Made by a program: the position numbers and the translations under genes
The notes under the pieces: model-generated
What the model was told of the DNA's origin: nothing
Databases searched by the model: none
Seen by the model: only the letters and a program-made list of their open reading frames with translations
Assembly: GCF_040372045.1 (NCBI RefSeq)
Contig: NZ_BAABWH010000006.1
Length of the DNA stretch: 64,000 nucleotides
DNA from: Thalassolituus sp006212115
GTDB taxonomy: Bacteria > Pseudomonadota > Gammaproteobacteria > Pseudomonadales > Oceanobacteraceae
Reading direction: 5' to 3' (one strand)
Shown here: positions 24,155 to 31,628 of the stretch, piece after piece
How the letters are laid out: every line of letters starts with the position of its first letter
Position numbering within the stretch: position 1 is the first letter of the stretch

Positions 24155-24540
24155 CAGAATTGCACCAGCTTGTCACTGTCTGACATTACTTCGGTCATTT
24201 CACCGAGGCCCACTAAACTGAAAGCAGAACCCAGGTTGCTTCCGATTAATTGATATCGCTCAGCTTCGGTTGAATCGACGATACCGCGCCTTAAGCTGTT
24301 GGCAATGCAAGCGTGCAGCGTGACGCCTGTTTGCTTTGAAAAATCTTGCCAGTCCTGGAATGCTGACGTTTGACCTTGCGGAGGGGTGGTCATTGCATTC
24401 GCTGCAATGACGGCGTCCTTGTAGAAGAAAATACGCTGTATGGTATGCCCATCTGCTAGTGCCGCTTTCGCGAACCGCAGTGCGCTTTCGTGCTGCGTCG
24501 TCTCAAACGGTGAACTGGTTATTAGCAGGCTGAACTTCAT
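24154..24540 (-). CDS. tusD: Sulfurtransferase TusD (DsrE-like)
   Basis: A 128-residue DsrE-fold protein carrying the active-site cysteine that receives persulfide sulfur from TusA. FSLLITSSPFETTQHESALR opens the fold, FFYKDAVIAANAM is the second strand/helix and VTLHACIANSLRRGI holds the catalytic Cys near residue 79. First gene of the leftward tusD-tusC-tusB-tusE-ybiB unit. Confidence 0.92.
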   Translation of the reverse strand: MKFSLLITSSPFETTQHESALRFAKAALADGHTIQRIFFYKDAVIAANAMTTPPQGQTSAFQDWQDFSKQTGVTLHACIANSLRRGIVDSTEAERYQLIGSNLGSAFSLVGLGEMTEVMSDSDKLVQF

Positions 24541-24675
24541 CGGAATTTCCTCTTTGAGTGGCGCTATGATACCGCCGCAGAGAGTGAGTGTCAGCTCGTC
24601 AGATTGTTGGGTAACGAATTGATTTTAAAAAAGAAGTTGACGTGGAAATTTATGGCGGTAATATAAGCGCCGTTC

Positions 24676-24766
24676 GGAGGGATGGCTGAGCGGTTGAAAG
24701 CACCGGTCTTGAAAACCGGCATAGGTTAATAGCCTATCTAGGGTTCGAATCCCTATCCCTCCGCCA
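24676..24766 (+). tRNA. tRNA-Ser(UGA)
   Basis: A complete 91-base serine tRNA with the acceptor stem GGAGGGA/TCCCTCC, a D arm with GGCTGAGCGGTTGAAAGC, anticodon loop CTTGAAA (anticodon TGA), the long variable arm of class II tRNAs, the T loop GGTTCGAATCC and an encoded CCA. Its last 14 bases are the core of the island attachment site, and the gene remains intact after integration. Confidence 0.97.
24753..24766. repeat. attL core (14-bp direct repeat, left copy)
   Basis: CTATCCCTCCGCCA forms the end of the tRNA-Ser T-arm and acceptor stem plus CCA. The identical 14 bases recur at 54968-54981 beyond the integrase. Confidence 0.88.
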
Positions 24767-24776
24767 CTTATTTCTG

Positions 24777-24804
24777 AAAAAGCCCCGCAATGCGGGGCTT
24801 TTTT
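24777..24804 (+). terminator. Terminator after tRNA-Ser
   Basis: A strong GC stem (AAGCCCCGCA/TGCGGGGCTT) with a one-base loop and T6. It is 10 bp after the tRNA CCA and lies just inside the island's left end. Confidence 0.85.
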
Positions 24805-24822
24805 GTTTCTAATTGATAAGTC

Positions 24823-24840
24823 ATCCCCCAATTCATCCCC
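24823..24840. repeat. 18-bp direct repeat near the left island end
   Basis: ATCCCCCAATTCATCCCC occurs here, 56 bp inside the left att core, and again in the same orientation at 54839-54856 beside the integrase start. Each copy contains two C-rich blocks separated by AATTCAT. It may be an integrase or excision-factor arm site. Confidence 0.6.
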
Positions 24841-24865
24841 TATTGGTCGGTGAAAACTCCTCAGA

Positions 24866-25330
24866 TCAGAGAAGAGGGTCGCCAGGCTTATAGGTATCGG
24901 GTCCGTCACGGTGGTCCTTCAATTTATCATTCTCCTGAAGTTTTTGGTTTATAGCCAAAGGGAGATGGGGGAATTCTTGATTTCGCGAACTCTCAAGAAG
25001 GGAAGTTAGTTCGTCTATGATCTCAATGGCTGTTTTTCCCGATTGCTTTCGATATCTCTCAATCCTGCGCTGGCTCTCAGCGCTTATAGTGATTACCTTT
25101 TTTCCCTGTCTTGACTGCTTGCTCCTCCAGTTTCGCTCAATTTTCTGGAGTGTAGTTTTGGCCGACTCGTAGAAAGGGTCGTCAGGTAGAAGTATGCCAT
25201 TTATGTAGTTCCACAAATACTCCTCTTTGATCAGCTTTGCGTTTGTCTTGACTTGGTGTTTCAGCCAACTTCCATCTCTCATGTGCTTCTTGATCCAGCC
25301 TGTATAGGGTTGCTTCTTGCGCTGTGCCAT
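24866..25330 (-). CDS. Unknown basic protein, possible ribbon-helix-helix element
   Basis: I do not recognise this 154-residue protein. The N-terminal half is basic and aromatic (KKQPYTGWIKKHMRDGSWLK). The middle, KKVITISAESQRRIERYRKQ and the helix after it (TAIEIIDELTSLLES), has the strand-helix-helix look of a DNA-binding RHH motif. ATG 25330 is chosen; another ATG lies 12 bp upstream. It is the first gene inside the left end and is divergent from the gene at 25506 across an AT-rich gap, so it could regulate the element. Confidence 0.5.
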   Translation of the reverse strand: MAQRKKQPYTGWIKKHMRDGSWLKHQVKTNAKLIKEEYLWNYINGILLPDDPFYESAKTTLQKIERNWRSKQSRQGKKVITISAESQRRIERYRKQSGKTAIEIIDELTSLLESSRNQEFPHLPLAINQKLQENDKLKDHRDGPDTYKPGDPLL

Positions 25331-25505
25331 GGTTACCACCAAACTTTAGTTTTACATATATTGCGCGTAATATTACATTTTCTTTATTGAATATACATAT
25401 TTAATTTTTATTATCTATATATTTATCTTATTTTTTCTGTATATTTTGCTTAAATTTTCTGTGTGCTGAGATAGGGGCTGTCGCCTGTACAGGGTATGTT
25501 TGCTT
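25331..25505. promoter_or_regulatory. AT-rich divergent promoter region
   Basis: About 175 bp between two divergent genes. Positions 25375-25460 are almost all A and T, with runs such as TATCTATATATTTATC, so several promoter -10 elements could be drawn. No clear repeat or operator can be defined by eye. Confidence 0.4.
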
Positions 25506-26525
25506 ATGACGCTGAATGAATTTTTTTTACTCGCGGGGCGCTACCAGTTGGGCCCCCGAGAATGCCTCGTGTTCCTAAGAATGGCATTGGTGGATAAAGG
25601 CACGCGCATTACCATAGACCAATTATCTGAGGCTTTAGGCTGGTCACCATCGAAGACGCGTCAGGGTATTAGGCTGCTTCTGGCTAAGAATTTGATCACC
25701 GAAGACCAGTTTGATAATTATCGGAAGGGAAGGCCTGCAAAAGTATACGGTTTAGTTGAGAATCTCACTCGTTTCAGCGACTACTACGCTAAGGCTTCGG
25801 CGTTACTTTGTCCGCTGGGGTCTGGGGCGGGACTTCATAGCAGCGTTGATGAACTATTGCTTACAGCAGTGGTTCTTAACTGTAATCCAGGCACTACCTC
25901 GTCCGTTTTCGATTCACATACATTGCTGGGTTTAGGGTTAAAGGATTTAGACGTTAATTTCGTGCTAGAACTCCTAGTGGGAAAAGGGTGGTTACGTTTG
26001 TTGGCTGATTCTCACGTTGATATGGGGCTGGATGGAGCTCAGCAGATGTACCAGGTTGATGTAAAAAGGCTGGTTGCCTCCGGTGCAAAAAAAATATTGC
26101 GTGTTGATGCGCCAGTGCTCAACTTTTTTTGTCCCGGCGTGTGGAAGTTAAAGCTGAATGACAACGGTGGATGCAGGCCAGATCATATTTCTCATGCAGC
26201 GTTGATTTCACAAATGTTCATTGTGTTGTTCAATGAGGGCTATCGTAGCGTTTCGCAGTTTGCCACTGGATTCGAGAAGTACAGGTCTGTCTCTTTTAGA
26301 ACTAACGAAACATGGTTTCAGACTGATTCGAGAGGAACCTCGTTTTCTGAAATTGTCACTCAAAAAACTGATCCAGTCGAAGAACATATGGAATGGAGAA
26401 CCTTTTCTGAAGAGGCGAGTGTTCAGTTCGGCCAATACTGCATAGCGTTAGAGAAGGTTGGAGCTTCCAGGGTATACGTTGCTCAGCCTGATGGTGTAGG
26501 TGCAAACGTCATAGTTTTTTCATAG
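25506..26525 (+). CDS. Winged-helix-type protein of unknown function
   Basis: A 339-residue protein whose first 80 residues look like a replication or transcription-type winged helix: TIDQLSEALGWSPSKTRQGI then LLLAKNLITEDQF and the wing GRPAKVYGL. The remaining 260 residues match nothing I recognise. A TTG at 25500, 5 bp after an AGGG, is an equally possible start. The AlpA-type gene follows 67 bp downstream on the same strand, suggesting a control module for the element. Confidence 0.55.
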   Translation: MTLNEFFLLAGRYQLGPRECLVFLRMALVDKGTRITIDQLSEALGWSPSKTRQGIRLLLAKNLITEDQFDNYRKGRPAKVYGLVENLTRFSDYYAKASALLCPLGSGAGLHSSVDELLLTAVVLNCNPGTTSSVFDSHTLLGLGLKDLDVNFVLELLVGKGWLRLLADSHVDMGLDGAQQMYQVDVKRLVASGAKKILRVDAPVLNFFCPGVWKLKLNDNGGCRPDHISHAALISQMFIVLFNEGYRSVSQFATGFEKYRSVSFRTNETWFQTDSRGTSFSEIVTQKTDPVEEHMEWRTFSEEASVQFGQYCIALEKVGASRVYVAQPDGVGANVIVFS

Positions 26526-26553
26526 CAGGCGAAAGGTCAATTATTTTTTAAAG

Positions 26554-26572
26554 CCATGACAGATCCCATGAC
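26554..26572. promoter_or_regulatory. Direct repeat upstream of alpA-type gene
   Basis: CCATGAC occurs at 26554-26560 and again at 26566-26572, one helical turn apart, just upstream of the AlpA-type start. A related inverted GTCATG is at 26590-26595. This could be an autoregulatory site. Confidence 0.3.
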
Positions 26573-26592
26573 GTAATGCGCGAGGTGATGTC

Positions 26593-26775
26593 ATGAGGAT
26601 TATCAGACTGTCTGAAGTAATGAATCGCACAGGCTTAGGCCGAAGCACGATCTACAAACTGATGAGTGAAGAACTCTTCCCGAGAAGCGTGGAGCTGATG
26701 CCCAGAACCGTGGGCTGGGTAGAAACGGAAGTGGAGGAGTGGATTCTGGAACGTATCGCCCGGCGTGATGGGTGA
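26593..26775 (+). CDS. AlpA-family transcriptional regulator
   Basis: A 60-residue MerR-like/excisionase-type DNA-binding protein. LSEVMNRTGLGRSTIYKLM is the recognition helix-turn-helix and FPRSVELMPRTVGWVETEVE the following strand and helix. In P4-like elements such proteins activate the integrase or act in excision. The family start MRIIRLSEV fits with GAGG upstream. Confidence 0.9.
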   Translation: MRIIRLSEVMNRTGLGRSTIYKLMSEELFPRSVELMPRTVGWVETEVEEWILERIARRDG

Positions 26776-26831
26776 GCAATAGATAGATGAAAAAATAAAC
26801 AGTGCAGCCATCGCTGCACTGTTTATGTTTG

Positions 26832-27320
26832 CTAGTCCCGGAGGGCTTCATTAATTGCCCCCGCGATACCAAGGCCTGCTCCAAGTATCAGTCCCTGGCG
26901 TTTCCCCAGGAATGGGATCGCCAGAGAGGCTGACTTGAGAGCGACATCTACGAGGTCGTGGGGGTTGGAGGGAGCAAGACGGTCAGGAACCGTCGTGTGG
27001 ACTGGGTAGCTGACCTCGTGGCACCAGTCCGCAAACTCCTCACTGCTCACAAAGGCCAGACCCTCTTCGACCAGGCAACTCAGTGCGCGATTGAGCACGT
27101 ATTCTGCTGAGGGCGTACCAGATTCATTCAGACAGAGTGTGACCATTCCGTGCGTCTGAAACTGTTCCAGCGAGAAGAGCTGTAACGAGTACGCTTGATA
27201 CTCAGTCGATGGCAGGACCGGGTAGGTAATGACCTGATCTTTCCCAAGGTAGATACCATGAAGCTCATGGTCGTCGCTGCGGGCAATCAGACGGTCACCC
27301 GGTTGGTATGTGTTCGGCAT
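26832..27320 (-). CDS. LRAT-like domain protein with altered active site
   Basis: A 162-residue protein resembling bacterial lecithin:retinol-acyltransferase-like (NlpC/P60-related) proteins. YQPGDRLIARSDDHELHGIY supplies the histidine motif near residue 16-20. In the usual second motif, NCEHF with its catalytic Cys, this protein reads SSEEFADWC, so the nucleophile position is Ser and a Cys occurs 6 residues later. A hydrophobic C-terminal segment (GLILGAGLGIAGAINEALRD) may bind membrane. I start at ATG 27320. It is the last gene of the leftward recombination module and could be inactive or have a changed function. Confidence 0.55.
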   Translation of the reverse strand: MPNTYQPGDRLIARSDDHELHGIYLGKDQVITYPVLPSTEYQAYSLQLFSLEQFQTHGMVTLCLNESGTPSAEYVLNRALSCLVEEGLAFVSSEEFADWCHEVSYPVHTTVPDRLAPSNPHDLVDVALKSASLAIPFLGKRQGLILGAGLGIAGAINEALRD

Positions 27321-27333
27321 GATGATACCTCGC

Positions 27334-28218
27334 TTAGTGTTGTTGGTTGTGTTGAGTGAGACGCCCCATGATGTCGTTTTGACCGCTTGGGATGCTCTGG
27401 TGTGATGGTTGCGGACTTGCTGGATAGAATTCTTCCAGAACGCCCGGAATCTCTTCATCCAGGTCTTCCGATAAGCCATTGGCATAGCCGCGCTGAGCGG
27501 CGGTATCCAGTGCTGCCTGATCGAAGCCGCTTTGCTGCTTTCCTTCTTGCAGGCGCCTAGCCTCCGCTATGGCGTCGTCCAAGTTCATGCCGGTACGGAG
27601 TTCCATATCGACGTAGTACACAGGAGCTCTCCGGCTCATGGTGGTGCTTTTACTGCGGAGCCTCAGTTGCAGAGGCAGGTAGGGCAGTAGGCCGCCTGAC
27701 GCTGCCTGGTAATACATCATCCGGGCAAGTAATGACCTTACGCTGTTGTAGCCAGTGGTTCTGAACACGAAGCTACCAAAGTCCTGCTCATCTCCGATCA
27801 GAACGTTCAGTCTGCCGTAGAGTTTACAGAGACCACCTTTGCCGAAATCACACAAATCAGGCCCAGGGCAGGGTAGCTCCTGCGTCCCTTCGGAGGTGAC
27901 ACGTTTACAGGTGTCTCCGTTGCCGGTACAAAGTAAACGGCCATTGCTGCGGTCGAACATGGAGTACTCCGAACGAAGGTTGAGCTCAGGCTCGCTGAAC
28001 AAAACCTTTACCGGGATAATGCGAAGCTTGTCCTGCTTCTGTTCTTCCCGCAGTTGTTTATCCAACGGGTGAGTAATCCATCCGTCCTTCGTTTGCACCT
28101 GCTGGGTGATGGTGAACTGGTCATCCTTCGAAGGAAGGCGCTGTCCATTGCGTTCAATGACCTGACCGATACTGATTCTCCCGATGATAGGAGGTGTGAT
28201 AGCGAGACCTTTAATCAT
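27334..28218 (-). CDS. Cys-rich protein of the YqaJ module (hydrolase/metal-binding family)
   Basis: A 294-residue protein of the type usually named hydrolase or metal-binding protein. Five cysteines cluster between residues 98 and 131 (CTGNGDTCKR, LPCPGPDLCDFGKGGLC), suggesting a bound metal. FRTTGYNSVRSLLARM and VYYVDMELRTGMNLDDAI are in the second half, and the C-terminus is Q/S-rich and probably disordered. Its start overlaps the exonuclease stop by 4 bp, so it is translationally coupled to it. A recombination-accessory or strand-annealing role is my inference. Confidence 0.55.
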   Translation of the reverse strand: MIKGLAITPPIIGRISIGQVIERNGQRLPSKDDQFTITQQVQTKDGWITHPLDKQLREEQKQDKLRIIPVKVLFSEPELNLRSEYSMFDRSNGRLLCTGNGDTCKRVTSEGTQELPCPGPDLCDFGKGGLCKLYGRLNVLIGDEQDFGSFVFRTTGYNSVRSLLARMMYYQAASGGLLPYLPLQLRLRSKSTTMSRRAPVYYVDMELRTGMNLDDAIAEARRLQEGKQQSGFDQAALDTAAQRGYANGLSEDLDEEIPGVLEEFYPASPQPSHQSIPSGQNDIMGRLTQHNQQH

Positions 28219-29231
28219 GATCCTGCTCCTTCGTTGGTTTGTTTGATTAAGAACCGGCGACTGCCGGGTCGTTGAAGTGGGTATTGCTCAAGCAATGAGG
28301 GGTTGGCTTTTAAGGCTGCGGAAGCGTCCAGCGATACGGAATCCTTACTGCGCTTCCAACTGACTGAGCCATTGGCAAACAGCGCCCTTGAGTGATCTTC
28401 CATACTTTGCTGAATGAACTGTTTAAGGGAACGTTCTTCCTTATTGAGGGTATCCAGCGAGTCCCGCACCTGAATCAGGCCGTCGAACGCTTCATTCAGT
28501 ACCGGGTCGTTCTTCAGATTGATCGTTTCGCCTGTGTCTCGTGGATAGAGCGCACGAAGGGCTTGATCTGCTGAGTCGGAACCGTCAGCCGGAGGTGGTG
28601 TGTCCGATTCGACGTAAGACCAGAACTCGCGCTCCAGTCGAATAAGCTGAGCAATAAGCTCGTCATCCCTTTCAATCCGGTAAACACGAAACTCCTGACC
28701 ACAAAGCAATACGGCAACTTCAGCGGTCTGCTTGCCGGTAACTGCTAATTGGTGCTGCACCTGGCATTGGTAATAGTGCGGGACACCATCCTTCCAGAGC
28801 TTGGCTCCGTATTCCCCGGCAGTCTTACATTCCAAGACTTGAACTGCGCTATCACCAACAACGGAATAGTCCAGGTTGGCCAGCATCCAGGGCAGGTCCT
28901 TGTCCGGGTGTTGAAGGATTGCATTCACCCGCCGGGTCTTACGTCCGGTGAGCTTGGTATAGTGTTCTGCAATGATGGGTTCCAGAATGTTGCCCCAGTA
29001 CATAGGGGCATGTGCTGACTGGACGGGATCTTCTTCCGTTTGAGCTAAACGTCCGGTTTTGATCATCCAGAGTTCAAGCTGGGACTGATACGGGCTGATT
29101 CCAATAGCGGCAGCCGCTTCACTGGCTCCGATGCCCTGCTTGCGAGCTTCAAGCCATTCATCTCGCGACATCTCTTTGGTGGATACCAGACGAAGAGGTG
29201 CGCGATGAGGTGTTGATGTGATGGTTTCCAT
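28215..29231 (-). CDS. YqaJ-type viral recombinase exonuclease
   Basis: A 338-residue lambda-exonuclease-like protein that resects DNA ends for recombination. The YqaJ entry motif WLEARKQGIGASEAAAAIGI is near residue 26. The PD-(D/E)XK core has an aspartate in ANLDYSVVGD and the ExK in VLECKTAGEYGAKLW (near 134), followed by YYQCQVQHQLAVTG. The C-terminal region (RDSLDTLNKEERSLKQFIQQ) is a coiled coil. Middle gene of the leftward DUF932-YqaJ-Cys-rich module. Confidence 0.88.
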   Translation of the reverse strand: METITSTPHRAPLRLVSTKEMSRDEWLEARKQGIGASEAAAAIGISPYQSQLELWMIKTGRLAQTEEDPVQSAHAPMYWGNILEPIIAEHYTKLTGRKTRRVNAILQHPDKDLPWMLANLDYSVVGDSAVQVLECKTAGEYGAKLWKDGVPHYYQCQVQHQLAVTGKQTAEVAVLLCGQEFRVYRIERDDELIAQLIRLEREFWSYVESDTPPPADGSDSADQALRALYPRDTGETINLKNDPVLNEAFDGLIQVRDSLDTLNKEERSLKQFIQQSMEDHSRALFANGSVSWKRSKDSVSLDASAALKANPSLLEQYPLQRPGSRRFLIKQTNEGAGS

Positions 29232-29311
29232 AGTGGGTCTCCAAATAAAAAAGCCCCCACACGCGATGCGTATGAGGGCTTGGGTGGTATTAGTGAGTGT
29301 GCTTAGGTCGG

Positions 29312-30259
29312 TCAGGCGACCAGAGCGAGCGCCTGTGTCAGAGCCTGATCTTTGATCTGGGCTCCGATTCCGAACCAGGCTGAATCCAGGCGGTAGTCGT
29401 TACCCCGCGCTCGACGTTCGTGATCGACGTACTGAGTAACCGCATTGACCAGGCCATAGGCGGTGCCGTCAGCAGAGGCGAGGTTTGAGCCGTAGCCTTG
29501 CCCTTCGAACAGTTCAAGAGCGCGCTTGGCACCACGCTGGCTGGTCTGGCCATTGCTCGTGAATACACCCTCGATATAGGTCAGGGCTTCTTTGTGGGTG
29601 ACCTTGCGGTTGCTCAGCTCCTTGAGCTCATACATGAAGTTATTCCAGTTGCTGATCGAGATGCCAAGGCCGTTCTTCACCTTGTTGGCGTCAAAGTCAG
29701 TACTGTGACGAACCTTAACAACAGACCCTCCCTGATTTTGAAGAGCAACATGAAGGGTGTTGTTGCAAACCACTCGTACGCTCGTGAATTGGGCTGTGGT
29801 GGCCATCGTGCCGTCACACGCCGTTGCCAAGAGCACGTAAGCATTGATGTGGTCATTGCCCTTAATTGCCCCCGTCTGCCCAGTGCGGGCCAGAGCCCAG
29901 AGCTTTCTGCCACCTTTCAGGACGCCAGCGGTTTCGAGCTGAAAGCCAGATCGTTCTGTCAGATCGCGATAGAACTCCAGGATCTCTTCAGGCTGGACAA
30001 CCTTATAGCGGTTGCCAACGACCGAAAGAGGTTCTTTGGTGTCCGAACGGTAAAGGACTTTGTTATTGTCGTACTGTTTCAGCTCTCCCATGACTGGGTT
30101 GCCTGAAGCGATGAAGTGAACAGGGCATTCTTCTATCTGCCAGTTCATACCGGCTTGTTCCGCCCAAACTTCGAGAGGTTGGTTTTCAGTGAGTTGATTG
30201 CCCAGGCCATGCCATGGGGTAGTGCCTGTATAGGCCATTTGTTCTACCAGGTGAGCCAT
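29312..30259 (-). CDS. DUF932 (phage/plasmid-like) protein
   Basis: A 315-residue DUF932 protein, recognised by TTPWHGLGNQL near the N-terminus, KEPLSVVGNRYKVVQPEEIL near residue 73, and VRVVCNNTLHVALQ near 155. Function is not established; the family travels with recombination genes on plasmids, phages and integrative elements. I choose ATG 30259, which is 8 bp from a GGAG, over the ATG 6 bp upstream. First gene of the recombination module, transcribed away from the AT-rich region. Confidence 0.85.
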   Translation of the reverse strand: MAHLVEQMAYTGTTPWHGLGNQLTENQPLEVWAEQAGMNWQIEECPVHFIASGNPVMGELKQYDNNKVLYRSDTKEPLSVVGNRYKVVQPEEILEFYRDLTERSGFQLETAGVLKGGRKLWALARTGQTGAIKGNDHINAYVLLATACDGTMATTAQFTSVRVVCNNTLHVALQNQGGSVVKVRHSTDFDANKVKNGLGISISNWNNFMYELKELSNRKVTHKEALTYIEGVFTSNGQTSQRGAKRALELFEGQGYGSNLASADGTAYGLVNAVTQYVDHERRARGNDYRLDSAWFGIGAQIKDQALTQALALVA

Positions 30260-30711
30260 TGTCATATCTCCGTAGGTTGGCTTTTAGGGATAACCTGAAG
30301 CCGTCGACTTCTGGTTCACCTGGGTAATATATGGCTCAGATTTTTTGAAATTAGACCCTGTTCAGATGATCTAACTTTTTAAGCGGATAGCATGCATTTT
30401 GTATGAAAAACGATCAAGATCTGTAGTGAATCATTGAGGTTTTACCCTACAGAACCATGCAGTTCACCTCTCTCTGAATGCGGTATATATATTATATACA
30501 CTTCACTAACAGACTATATAACCATCTATCCAACAGACCATCTTAATAGACATTCAATACAGCTATAAGTAACTAACTATTCATAGAAAAGACTAATCAA
30601 TGATCTACTACATACCACTCATGTAGAGATAGAAAATTCTTACTAATGAACACTTATTAATTTTATACAGACACATCCACTCCTATGAACTAGTAAACAT
30701 AGGACAGTGTG
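30260..30711. promoter_or_regulatory. AT-rich hairpin region between DUF932 and rep; candidate origin
   Basis: This 452-bp gene-free stretch separates two divergent units. From 30480 it is very AT-rich. I see inverted repeats CTGTAG/CTACAG (30421-30426 with 30447-30452), CTACAT/ATGTAG with a 7-base loop (30608-30626) and TCCTATG/CATAGGA (30681-30704). Three AGAC words recur between 30505 and 30560. Such a layout beside an HUH-type Rep is what an origin or promoter control region would look like, but a nick site cannot be named by eye. Confidence 0.45.
30681..30704 (+). promoter_or_regulatory. Hairpin covering the rep ribosome-binding site
   Basis: A perfect 7-bp inverted repeat (TCCTATG, 10-base loop, CATAGGA). 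Its 3' arm contains the AGGA that serves as the Shine-Dalgarno sequence for the ATG at 30712, so the folded RNA would hide that site. Confidence 0.5.
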
Positions 30712-31353
30712 ATGAACAGAAGACACAAAGAGAATACCAATCTAATCACTATTCCAGCATGTCAGTATGACGGTAACTATCGACTCAATGGTAACTACAC
30801 CATGATAGACCAGTACCTTAAGCGAACAGAGCAGGTAATGCAGCAGGCAATGAGTGATTACCGAAGAGTCACTATGATCCGGTTCGACTTGCGCTTCCCA
30901 ACAACGTGGGACCTTGAGACCTATCCATATCAGGATTGTATTAGTCGGTTCTTTCGTAGACTGAAATACCTGCTTTTTCGTGACGCAAAGATGAAAAGGC
31001 GATCTAACAAGCTTCGGTACGTGTGGTGCAAAGAGGTTGGTGAGGTTAAAGGCAGGGCGCACTATCATGTCACGATCATGCTAAACGGGGATCTGTATCG
31101 TCCGTTTGGGTATTACCAGCCAGGGATTACGGGCCTTTCTAGTATGATCATTCATGCATGGATAGATGCTCTCGATCGTTTTGGTTTAGAGCCACGAGGA
31201 TTGGTTTATGCGCCTTTGTGTGGCGGTATAAGTTTTCGTGCCGATGACTATCAATCACAGGTCGAAGCATTTCAGCGAATGAGTTACCTCTGTAAGGCGC
31301 GTACGAAGCACTATGGTGGTGGTAATAGGAGCTTCGGGTATAGTCTTAGTTGA
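30712..31353 (+). CDS. Inovirus Gp2/YagK-YfjJ-like replication protein (HUH-like)
   Basis: A 213-residue basic protein resembling the inovirus Gp2 family. VTMIRFDLRFPTTW is the first strand. GRAHYHVTIMLNGDLY (near residue 116) contains the H-hydrophobic-H metal motif of rolling-circle initiators. The later helix VEAFQRMSYLCKARTKHYGG has tyrosines that could be catalytic. ATG 30712 is preferred to GTG 30709, being spaced from AGGA. Codon use is AT-rich. It would start single-strand replication of the excised element; this is inferred from family and motif. Confidence 0.75.
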   Translation: MNRRHKENTNLITIPACQYDGNYRLNGNYTMIDQYLKRTEQVMQQAMSDYRRVTMIRFDLRFPTTWDLETYPYQDCISRFFRRLKYLLFRDAKMKRRSNKLRYVWCKEVGEVKGRAHYHVTIMLNGDLYRPFGYYQPGITGLSSMIIHAWIDALDRFGLEPRGLVYAPLCGGISFRADDYQSQVEAFQRMSYLCKARTKHYGGGNRSFGYSLS

Positions 31354-31552
31354 TGAAACTGGCTTTTAGCTAATGATATATGTCTAACTTTTTTTTGAAG
31401 CTGAGCCCGAACTACTTTTCGCTGGCTTCGCGCTAAGCCAGTATGCGGCTCGAACGCATGAGCAAGCTCTGACAAGCAACGTATATATACCCCTATTCAT
31501 TGTTTATGCCAATCTTTCATTCATGCTGTGAATGTTTGAGATCATTGTTTAA

Positions 31553-31562
31553 GGGGGGGGGG
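31553..31562 (+). repeat. G10 homopolymer upstream of M23 lipoprotein gene
   Basis: Ten consecutive G begin 76 bp before the start codon at 31629. The 275-bp gap from 31354 to 31628 otherwise holds no gene. Length changes in such tracts by slippage can alter promoter spacing. Confidence 0.9.
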
Positions 31563-31628
31563 CGATTGCTTTCGGAAGACTTTTCTCGCACGGTACTGTA
31601 AAGATTGTAAAGGAATGAGGTTCTACCG

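Noticed and set aside
25368..25376. TAATATTAC, the nonanucleotide nicked in geminivirus-type rolling-circle origins, within the same element as an HUH-like Rep
   Set aside because: It lies in a very AT-rich stretch 5 kb from rep, is not in the loop of a clear hairpin, and a 9-mer like this is expected by chance about once in such DNA.
31399..31470. Possible small RNA or hairpin between rep and the M23 gene
   Set aside because: Short complementary words such as CTGGCTTCGCGCTAAGCCAG occur (31423-31442), but no T tract or promoter pair supports a transcript; it may be only the rep terminator.
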